A DNA stretch of 6,397 nucleotides from Nocardioidaceae bacterium. Its GTDB lineage: Bacteria; Actinomycetota; Actinomycetes; Propionibacteriales; Nocardioidaceae. Under the pieces are notes generated by a model. It saw only the letters and a list, made by a program, of their open reading frames with translations, was not told the origin of the DNA and did not search any database. Location: contig JACCYS010000369.1 of NCBI GenBank assembly GCA_013696365.1, forward strand, positions 1 through 6,397, read 5' to 3'. The position numbers and the translations under genes are program-made. The first letter of the stretch is position 1. The number at the start of each line of letters is the position of its first letter. Shown one piece after another: positions 1 to 4,792 of this stretch.

Positions 1-723
1 GATCGGCTGTCCGTCGGCGCCGACCGTGCCGTCACCGGCCAGCACGTACACCAGGGCGTTGAAGTCGCGGCGCCACGGCAGTTGCAGCCGGGCGGTTGGC
101 GCGAGGCTGGCATGCACCATCGCCATCGGTGTGTGCGTGGAGCCCGGTCCGGCGTGTCCGTCCACCTCGCCGGCGATGACCCGGACGAGGGCGCCGGAGT
201 CGGGTGTGGTTGCCAGCGCGACGTCGCCACCACGGAGATCCTGGTATCGCGGGTCGGTCAACTTCATCGCCTTGGGCAGGTTGACCCACAGCTGCAGGCC
301 GTGGAAGAGCCCACCGGCGGCCACCAGCCACTCCGGCGGCTTCTCGATATGCAGCAGCCCGGAGCCCGCGGTCATCCACTGCGTATCGCCATCGGTGATG
401 GTGCCGCCGGCACCCTGGCTGTCGTTGTGCTCGAAGACCCCGTCGAGCATGTAGGTGACGGTCTCGAAGCCGCGGTGCGGGTGCCACGGCGTGCCCTTCG
501 GCTCCCCCGGGGCGTACTCCACCTCGCCCAGCTGGTCCAGGTGGATGAACGGATCGAGCTCTGCCAGATCCACGCCGGCGAAGGCGCGGCGGACCGGGAA
601 ACCCTCCCCCTCATAACCCTGCGGGGCGGTCGTGACCTGCTTGACCGGGCGGATGGCGGCAGCGGCCGCAGGGGAGACAATTCGGGGCAGGGTGGTGACG
701 TCGTCAACGGTGACAGCGGGCAT
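1..723 (-). CDS. Pirin family protein (3' end outside window)
   Basis: The first 241 residues of a pirin-like bicupin are present; the gene runs off the left edge, so most of the C-terminal cupin is missing. Translation from ATG at 723 gives the N-terminal pirin cupin. It contains HPHRGFETVTYM (residues 81-92) and, further on, GSGLLHIEKP. H81, H83, H125 and E127 match the three-His, one-Glu metal site of characterised pirins. An upstream GAGGAG seven bases before the ATG supports the start. Pirins are cytoplasmic metal-binding proteins; some have quercetin 2,3-dioxygenase activity, others are redox or transcription cofactors, so the reaction here cannot be assigned. The gene is divergent from the tRNA-Lys gene and separated from it by about 120 bp. 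The family call is firm; the function is not. Confidence 0.95.
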   Translation of the reverse strand, partial: MPAVTVDDVTTLPRIVSPAAAAAIRPVKQVTTAPQGYEGEGFPVRRAFAGVDLAELDPFIHLDQLGEVEYAPGEPKGTPWHPHRGFETVTYMLDGVFEHNDSQGAGGTITDGDTQWMTAGSGLLHIEKPPEWLVAAGGLFHGLQLWVNLPKAMKLTDPRYQDLRGGDVALATTPDSGALVRVIAGEVDGHAGPGSTHTPMAMVHASLAPTARLQLPWRRDFNALVYVLAGDGTVGADGQPI

Positions 724-773
724 GTCGTGCCTCCTCGGGGCTGAGCTTCTGTGCTTCCTGTCGACAACGGTAG

Positions 774-785
774 TTGAGCATTCAA
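774..785. promoter_or_regulatory. TTGA-N4-TCAA dyad upstream of the pirin gene
   Basis: TTGAGCATTCAA is a short dyad with 4-bp arms and a 4-bp centre, about 50 bp upstream of the pirin start. Its spacing resembles sites bound by MarR-type regulators, which often control pirin and redox genes. It could equally be part of the pirin promoter, since TTGAAT on the minus strand resembles a -35 box, although I found no convincing -10 at the right distance. With arms this short, chance is a real alternative. Confidence 0.25.
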
Positions 786-824
786 TGTTCCGCCCGGCTG
801 TTCTGGTGCGTGCGCCCGCGCTGC

Positions 825-830
825 TAGGGT
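825..830 (+). promoter_or_regulatory. Likely -10 box of the tRNA-Lys promoter
   Basis: TAGGGT lies 14 bases before the first base of the tRNA, which would place transcription start about 8 bases upstream of the mature 5' end. The hexamer fits the TANNNT form common in actinobacterial sigma-70-type promoters. The -35 region is poor (TTCTGG at 801-806), so the call rests mainly on the -10 and its position. Confidence 0.4.
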
Positions 831-844
831 TGCACGTCATACCG

Positions 845-917
<73 letters not shown>

Positions 918-954
918 CCCTTCACAGCGACCGGGCAACCCCCGTGTGGCGGTG

Positions 955-1500
955 TCAACCGTCGAGCGGGCGCAGTTCGTCGGCGTACGAGACGGCAAAG
1001 CGACGCATCACCCCGGACCGGCTGATGGAGTACTGCCCCATATGCCACAGCGGCGGGGAGTAGACGTGGATCGAGATCGACCCGTCCACGGCGCCGGCCA
1101 TTCGGTGGATGTGGTCGGGCCCGAAGGCGAAGCCCCGCCCCGCGGGCACCGTGCGGTTCGTCGGCGTGCCGCCTAGGCGGGGCCGATTCTCCACCACCGC
1201 TCCCCTGGTGACCAGCACCGCACCCGCGGAGGTGTCATGGTCGTGCCAGCCGGTGTCGCCGCGGGTACTCCAGCACAGCAGCCAGACGTCGATGTCGGTG
1301 TCTCGGTACAGCGAGACGAAGTAGCGGCCCTCGGTGTCGTGGCGGACGTGCCGCTCCCACAACCGCGGATTGGCGGCGAGCTCGCGCACCCAGGCGAGCA
1401 GCTCGGACGGGTCGAGGGTCCGCCCGGGAAGCGCGGGCAGCTCCGCGGCCAACAGCACGCTCGCGCCGGATCGGGCCGGAGTCTCGGGGGTGGCGGTCAT
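955..1500 (-). CDS. Cysteine dioxygenase-family thiol dioxygenase
   Basis: The 181-residue product is a single cupin of the cysteine dioxygenase type I family, which uses non-haem iron and O2 to oxidise a thiol to a sulfinate. The first cupin motif is GWHDHDTSAGA, giving H86 and H88; the third ligand is expected to be H145 in SISIHVYSPP. These match the three-His iron site of the family. G93 stands where mammalian enzymes have the crosslinking Cys, as is usual in bacteria. By hand alignment, the residue matching the carboxylate-binding Arg60 of rat enzyme is V62, with R59 nearby, so cysteine as substrate is not assured. The start ATG at 1500 has GGAGG five bases upstream and overlaps the hydrolase stop as ATGA, implying translational coupling. 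The product should be cytoplasmic; no signal peptide is seen. Confidence 0.9.
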   Translation of the reverse strand: MTATPETPARSGASVLLAAELPALPGRTLDPSELLAWVRELAANPRLWERHVRHDTEGRYFVSLYRDTDIDVWLLCWSTRGDTGWHDHDTSAGAVLVTRGAVVENRPRLGGTPTNRTVPAGRGFAFGPDHIHRMAGAVDGSISIHVYSPPLWHMGQYSISRSGVMRRFAVSYADELRPLDG

Positions 1501-2405
1501 CGCGGTCCTCCGTTCAGCAGGTGAGACGGGTTGACCACGAGCCGGGCCTGGTCGAATGCAGCGCCGAGCGCGGGGTCGGTGGGCAGTGCGTACGGGCGGT
1601 CCGAGCCGTGCACGAGCGGGTCGACGCCGACGACACGGACAACGGCGTCCACTGCCCGCGTGCCGTATGACGAGGTCTCGTAGAAGAGGAGGGGGTCGAT
1701 CGGTCCCAGCTCGCCGCCGCGTTGCGCCAGCCGCTCGTGATGCAGCGGCGCGAGACCGGCAAGACCGACGAAGGCAAGCCGGAGTCGGGGCAGCAGGCTG
1801 CGGCCCACCACGTGCCAGGCAAACCAGGCCGCCGCGAGCTGCGCCGGGTACGACGCCAGGGCGGGCCACCAGTCCGGCACGACAGCGGACGGCGCGGCCG
1901 CAGGACCGGGGTGCACGAGGACCGGCAGGTCGGCCTGCTCGACCACGGCCAGGACGGGGGCGAGCCTTGTGAGCGCGCCCGGGTCGGCCATCTCGGACGC
2001 GGGGACCTGAAGCCCGTATACCCGCTCGTGCTTCAGCGTCACGGACAAGGCAGCGAGATCCGGCTCGACGAGGTTCGCGGCCGCCCAGATGCCGTGCCCA
2101 GCGTGCTCATCGGTCTCGTCGAGCTCGTCGGCCAGCGAATGCCACGACTCCAGCAGCGGGGCGGCCTCGTGGGGGTCCATGGTTTCCACCCCCAACGGGC
2201 TGGACAGCGACAACAACGCGAGTTCCACCCCGTCGACCTCGTCGAGCTTCCGGCGGCGCGCCGGGTCGTGGTCGGCAGGATCCACGGCGTACGCCGGCTC
2301 ACCGTCGAGTTGGAGCTCCCAGCCCCGCATGCGAGGTGGCCTGCGACGACGCCGCAGCTCGTCGATGAAGGCCTCCGGCCACAGGTGCTGATGGCAGTCG
2401 ACCAC
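1497..2405 (-). CDS. Amidohydrolase family (amidohydrolase-2) TIM-barrel hydrolase
   Basis: The product, about 302 residues, resembles metal-dependent hydrolases of the amidohydrolase-2 type. The N terminus reads VVDCHQHLWP, the D-x-H-x-H strand-1 metal motif (H5, H7). LPVLVHPGP supplies a strand His (H165). PLHHER (H222/H223) follows, and near the C terminus HGSDRPYA supplies the expected catalytic Asp (D269). The family includes lactonases, amidases and decarboxylases; the substrate is not readable from sequence. I chose GTG at 2405 because GAGG lies seven bases upstream. GTG at 2420 is in frame but has no Shine-Dalgarno; it would add five residues. It is the first gene of an operon with the dioxygenase (4-bp overlap) and faces the LacI-type gene. 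The product is probably cytoplasmic. Confidence 0.85.
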   Translation of the reverse strand: MVDCHQHLWPEAFIDELRRRRRPPRMRGWELQLDGEPAYAVDPADHDPARRRKLDEVDGVELALLSLSSPLGVETMDPHEAAPLLESWHSLADELDETDEHAGHGIWAAANLVEPDLAALSVTLKHERVYGLQVPASEMADPGALTRLAPVLAVVEQADLPVLVHPGPAAAPSAVVPDWWPALASYPAQLAAAWFAWHVVGRSLLPRLRLAFVGLAGLAPLHHERLAQRGGELGPIDPLLFYETSSYGTRAVDAVVRVVGVDPLVHGSDRPYALPTDPALGAAFDQARLVVNPSHLLNGGPR

Positions 2406-2454
2406 CGGGCTGCCTCGCACCTCGGTGAGGGGCTGCCCGACCCGGCGGGAGGAG

Positions 2455-2468
2455 GGGAAGCGCTTCAC
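2455..2468. promoter_or_regulatory. LacI-type operator, copy 1 (near hydrolase side)
   Basis: GGGAAGCGCTTCAC contains the perfect 10-bp palindrome GAAGCGCTTC (2457-2466) with a central CG step, the classic architecture of LacI/GalR-family operators. It covers the predicted transcription start of the hydrolase operon, a position suited to repression. It differs from copy 2 only by G for T at the second base. Confidence 0.75.
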
Positions 2469-2469
2469 A

Positions 2470-2475
2470 TCTATA
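2470..2475 (-). promoter_or_regulatory. Candidate -10 box of the hydrolase/dioxygenase operon
   Basis: On the minus strand these bases read TATAGA, between the two operator palindromes. Transcription would start near 2463, giving a 5' leader of about 58 bases before the GTG at 2405. No good -35 is seen at the right distance (TTGCAA at 2498-2503 is too far at about 22 bp). The same AT-rich patch reads TATAGT on the plus strand (2472-2477), so direction is not settled by sequence alone. Confidence 0.45.
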
Positions 2476-2489
2476 GTGAAGCGCTTCAC
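2476..2489. promoter_or_regulatory. LacI-type operator, copy 2 (perfect 14-bp palindrome)
   Basis: GTGAAGCGCTTCAC is a perfect 14-bp palindrome with a central CG step. Its centre is 21 bp from that of copy 1, two helical turns, so both sites face the same side of the DNA. Together with copy 1 it forms 12-bp inverted arms (2457-2468 and 2476-2487) around the 7-bp AT-rich centre. It occupies the -10/-35 spacer of the hydrolase promoter and lies 41-54 bp upstream of the lacI-type start, so one site pair could control both directions. Confidence 0.8.
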
Positions 2490-2517
2490 GCGGCCGATTG
2501 CAAGTGATCTGCGCACG

Positions 2518-2523
2518 TATGCT
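2518..2523 (+). promoter_or_regulatory. Candidate -10 box giving a leaderless lacI-type mRNA
   Basis: TATGCT ends six bases before the GTG at 2530, so transcription would begin at or next to the first base of the start codon. No Shine-Dalgarno sequence is visible before this GTG, as expected of a leaderless transcript. The -35 is weak (CGATTG at 2495-2500 with 17-bp spacing). Confidence 0.5.
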
Positions 2524-2529
2524 CGGCTC

Positions 2530-3549
2530 GTGCCAAAGCGCATCACGCTTCAAGACGTCGCGGACGCAGTCGGTCTGGCTCCGGCAACGGTGTCCTACGC
2601 CCTCCGCGGCGAGCGCGGCTCCGACGAGACCGTCCGCCGGGTCCGTCAGACCGCCGAGACGCTCGGCTACCAGGTCGACCCCGTTGCCCGGGCGCTGGCC
2701 AGCGGGCGGTCACGCACCGTGGCCGTGCTGTGCGGGTCCACCCGCGACCTGTGGCAGCAGTCGCTGGCCGCACGCCTCGCCCGGGCCCTGATGGCCGAGG
2801 GCAGGCACGCCATCGTCGCCGACGCCGACGGCGGCCCCGATCGTGAGGAGGAGCTGCTGGCCATGCTGCGCGACCAGCGGCCCGACGGTTTCCTGGTCGC
2901 CCCGCTGGACCCGTTCGCACCGCAGTGGGAGGCGCTGGCCCGGCAGGTCCCCGTCGTCGCGATCGGCGACCGGCTGTCGCGGGCACCGTCGGCCGGGTCG
3001 GTGGTCTTCGACAACGCGAGCGGCTTCCGGCTGGTCTTCGACCACCTCGCCTCGCTCGGACACCAGCGGATCGCGGTGGTCCTCCCCCAGCGTCCCAGCA
3101 CCCCCGACCGGCCGGCTGAACGACTCGTCGCCGCCGAGGCCAAGCGGCACGGGGTCGTGACCACACTGGTCCGCACCCCACCGGCCACGTCTGACCCCGA
3201 CACGATGACCGACCACCTGGCCTCGGCACTCACCGACCCCGACGCCCGAAAGCGACCGACCGCGGCGTTCTGCTTGACCGACTCCTTCGCCTTCGGGGTA
3301 CTGCGTGCCGCAAACCGGCTGAGGCTCGCGGTCCCCGGCGACCTGTCGGTGGTCGGCTTCGAAGACGTCGAGTTTGCCGACCTCGCCGGCCACGGGCTGA
3401 CCACGGTCTCCTGGGGACGCGAGGCGGTGGTCGACGCCGCGGTCAGCCAGCTGCTGGCTGCGGTCGACGCCGACGCCCCGCTCGAGACCCGTACGATCAC
3501 ACCGACGCTGGTGGTCAGGGGCACCACAGCCGCGCCGGCTGAGTCATGA
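2530..3549 (+). CDS. LacI-family transcriptional regulator
   Basis: This is a 339-residue regulator of usual family length. Residues 5-27 form the helix-turn-helix, containing ITLQDVADAVGLAPATVSYA. The recognition positions equivalent to LacI 17, 18 and 22 are P18, A19 and Y23. The hinge helix RALASGRS (54-61) holds L56, the residue that in family members wedges into the central CpG of the operator. The rest is a periplasmic-binding-protein-like sensor domain, including TAAFCLTDSFAFGVL (245-258) and VVGFEDVEFADL (274-285). I chose the GTG at 2530 because it puts the helix-turn-helix at the N terminus and follows a TATGCT box; an upstream ATG at 2425 would read through both operators. It faces the hydrolase/dioxygenase operon and most likely controls it and itself. 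The ligand is unknown; many relatives bind sugars. Confidence 0.95.
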   Translation: MPKRITLQDVADAVGLAPATVSYALRGERGSDETVRRVRQTAETLGYQVDPVARALASGRSRTVAVLCGSTRDLWQQSLAARLARALMAEGRHAIVADADGGPDREEELLAMLRDQRPDGFLVAPLDPFAPQWEALARQVPVVAIGDRLSRAPSAGSVVFDNASGFRLVFDHLASLGHQRIAVVLPQRPSTPDRPAERLVAAEAKRHGVVTTLVRTPPATSDPDTMTDHLASALTDPDARKRPTAAFCLTDSFAFGVLRAANRLRLAVPGDLSVVGFEDVEFADLAGHGLTTVSWGREAVVDAAVSQLLAAVDADAPLETRTITPTLVVRGTTAAPAES

Positions 3550-3561
3550 TCACTGGGGTGT

Positions 3562-3574
3562 GGGGTCCGACCCC
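3562..3574. terminator. Small GC hairpin after the lacI-type gene
   Basis: GGGGT-CCG-ACCCC can form a 5-bp stem with a 3-base loop, 13 bp past the lacI-type stop, where convergent transcription from the dehydrogenase remnant would also arrive. There is no T-tract on either strand, so it is only a weak terminator candidate. Confidence 0.25.
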
Positions 3575-3639
3575 CTGACGCCCTACCCGCATCTCCACAC
3601 GTCAGCGGCCATAGTGGTAACGGCACGCGGCGATGCGGG

Positions 3640-4083
3640 GCTTGGGCGGTGTCGTCGCGGTAGATCGCCGGATCAACGAGCACCTTTCGCCCCACCAGAT
3701 CGACCGCCGACTCGTCCCCGGCGGTGGTCACTACCCCCGCAACGTCGCCGCCGTGCACCCGGGGAAACCTCAGCGGACCAAGCCAGCCGGATTCGGGGTC
3801 AGGATCACCAGGCAACCCGTACGCGCCCTGCCGGGTCCACAGGTCGGTGTTGTTAACCCCGGCCGCCGCGACCCTGACCAAAACCTCACCCGGACCGGGG
3901 TCGGGTACCGACCAGTCCTAGCGGGTCCTAGCGGACCTCCATCAACTCCAGCCCACCGTGACGCACCAGGACAGCTGCAGTCGTCTGAGTCGGCACGTTT
4001 TGGATCGTGTCAGGGCGCCGGTCGCGCTCTTGGTCGGGGCTGTCCGCCACAACGCCTTGTTGTCCGTCCACCCCGCTGTCCAT
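3640..4083 (-). pseudogene. Remnant of a zinc-binding-type alcohol dehydrogenase/quinone reductase (MDR) gene
   Basis: The minus strand encodes the N-terminal GroES-like domain of a medium-chain dehydrogenase/reductase, broken at several points. The first segment runs in frame from ATG at 4083, or GTG at 3996, to LVRHGGLELMEVR and then a TAG (stop at 3931-3929). A 10-bp tandem duplication follows and shifts the frame. Homology resumes as SVPDPGPGEVLVRVAAAGVN, then NNTDLWTR, LRFPRVHGGDVAGVV and VGRKVLVDPAIY. Similarity fades at about 3640, before the nucleotide-binding domain, so well over half of a normal 330-380-residue protein is gone. A long reading frame on this strand continues into the lacI-type gene, but only as its antisense. 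The right-hand start is uncertain: ATG at 4083 has AGG seven bases upstream, but residues 1-29 look unlike the family. The gene cannot make a working enzyme. Confidence 0.85.
3915..3934. repeat. 10-bp tandem duplication inside the dehydrogenase remnant
   Basis: GTCCTAGCGG occurs twice in direct succession. Ten bases is not a multiple of three, so the duplication moves the downstream part of the dehydrogenase remnant into another frame. Removing one copy would rejoin MEVR to DWSVPDPGPGEV but would leave the TAG between them, so there are two separate lesions. Confidence 0.9.
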
Positions 4084-4106
4084 CGGCCCACCTACTCCGG
4101 CCGTTT

Positions 4107-4122
4107 GCCACGCTTACGTGGC
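4107..4122. repeat. Palindrome GCCACG-CTTA-CGTGGC (copy 1)
   Basis: A 6-bp inverted repeat around CTTA lies just upstream of the dehydrogenase remnant and downstream of the DUF2237 gene. It differs from copy 2 (4169-4184) at only one base. It could be a hairpin terminator lacking a T-tract, or a protein-binding site. Confidence 0.7.
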
Positions 4123-4167
4123 GGCCCGACCCTTTACGCGGCCTGCGCGCCACGTGAGGAACCCGCA

Positions 4168-4185
4168 CGCCACGTTTACGTGGCG
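4168..4185. repeat. Palindrome CGCCACG-TTTA-CGTGGCG (copy 2)
   Basis: A 7-bp inverted repeat around TTTA lies 40 bp past the DUF2237 stop. Its centre is 62 bp from that of copy 1. Between the two copies are related half-sites: TTTACGCGGC at 4133-4142 and GCCACGTG at 4149-4156. The cluster is clear; its role is not. Confidence 0.7.
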
Positions 4186-4224
4186 CGCGACACGGGCGCG
4201 CGGGCCGGAGCGCGAGACGCCGAG

Positions 4225-4617
4225 CTAGGGCTCCAGCGCACTCGGGTCGGCCGGGACATCGATCGCATGCTCGCGCAGCGCTGCCAGCGGTACGACCGCC
4301 AGCACCGCCTCGTTGGTGGACGCCAGCACCACCGGTGCCGCCACGCCCTCGGTATAGGCACGTGCCCAGTTCATCGCGGTCACACACCAGCGGTCGCCCG
4401 GCACGAGCCCGGGGAATCGGTACTGGGGGTGCGGCGTCGAGAGGTCGTTGCCGATCCTGCGCTGGTGGTCGAGAAACTCCGCCGTGACAACGGCGCAGAT
4501 GGTGTGGCTCCCCAGATCCTCGGGGCCGGTCGCGCAGCACCCGTCACGGAAGAAGCCGGTCATCGGGTCGGTGCCGCACGGCTGCAACTCGTCCCCGAGC
4601 ACGTTGCGTTCTGTCAC
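4225..4617 (-). CDS. DUF2237 family protein
   Basis: The product is 130 residues, close to the usual length of this small family of unknown function. Recognisable conserved blocks are ERNVLGDELQPCGTDPMTGF (3-22), FFRDGCCATGPEDLGSHTIC (22-41), AEFLDHQRRIGNDLSTP (46-62) and FPGLVPGDRWC (68-78). Cysteines at 14, 27, 28, 41 and 78 fall in these blocks and could bind metal or form a redox site, but no activity is established that I can cite. The start is GTG at 4617, which fits the family N terminus. There is no clear Shine-Dalgarno; CATGCT ends six bases before the GTG, so a leaderless transcript is possible. The gene is divergent from the carboxylase gene and appears monocistronic, with two palindromes downstream. 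No signal peptide or membrane segment is seen. Confidence 0.93.
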   Translation of the reverse strand: MTERNVLGDELQPCGTDPMTGFFRDGCCATGPEDLGSHTICAVVTAEFLDHQRRIGNDLSTPHPQYRFPGLVPGDRWCVTAMNWARAYTEGVAAPVVLASTNEAVLAVVPLAALREHAIDVPADPSALEP

Positions 4618-4719
4618 CCGGCCAGCATGGCGTACCAACCCGCCACGCACGGCGCCACACCCCAACTCCACACCGTCGCTGTCCACCGCAACAAGGCTCC
4701 GGTTGACCACCCCCCGAGG

Positions 4720-4746
4720 TCGCGACAAACTTTCCGACAGTCGCGA
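4720..4746. promoter_or_regulatory. Inverted repeat TCGCGAC-N13-GTCGCGA before the carboxylase gene
   Basis: Perfect 7-bp arms at 4720-4726 and 4740-4746 lie 47-73 bp upstream of the carboxylase start, in the 175-bp region shared with the divergent DUF2237 gene. A TTGACC at 4703-4708 could be a -35, but the -10 at the right spacing (CAAACT) is poor. The repeat may be an operator for the carboxylase; in GC-rich DNA chance is possible. Confidence 0.4.
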
Positions 4747-4792
4747 GGGAACGCAACGACGCGGAGCGGCAGGCGAGGAAGGGGCACCCCGT

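Noticed and set aside
82..744. Long plus-strand open frame opposite the pirin gene
   Set aside because: It is a shadow of the pirin gene; the minus strand shows a clear pirin domain with a good Shine-Dalgarno, and the plus product has no recognisable motif.
2425..2532. Upstream ATG start for the lacI-type gene
   Set aside because: It would translate through both operators and add 35 residues ahead of the helix-turn-helix, unlike the family.
2667..3881. 404-codon minus-strand open frame
   Set aside because: Only its first part (3881 to about 3640) is real dehydrogenase sequence; the remainder is antisense of the lacI-type gene, joined by chance lack of stops.
4105..4185. CRISPR array from the repeated palindromes
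   Set aside because: There are only two short copies with half-sites between them, with no regular repeat-spacer units and no cas genes.
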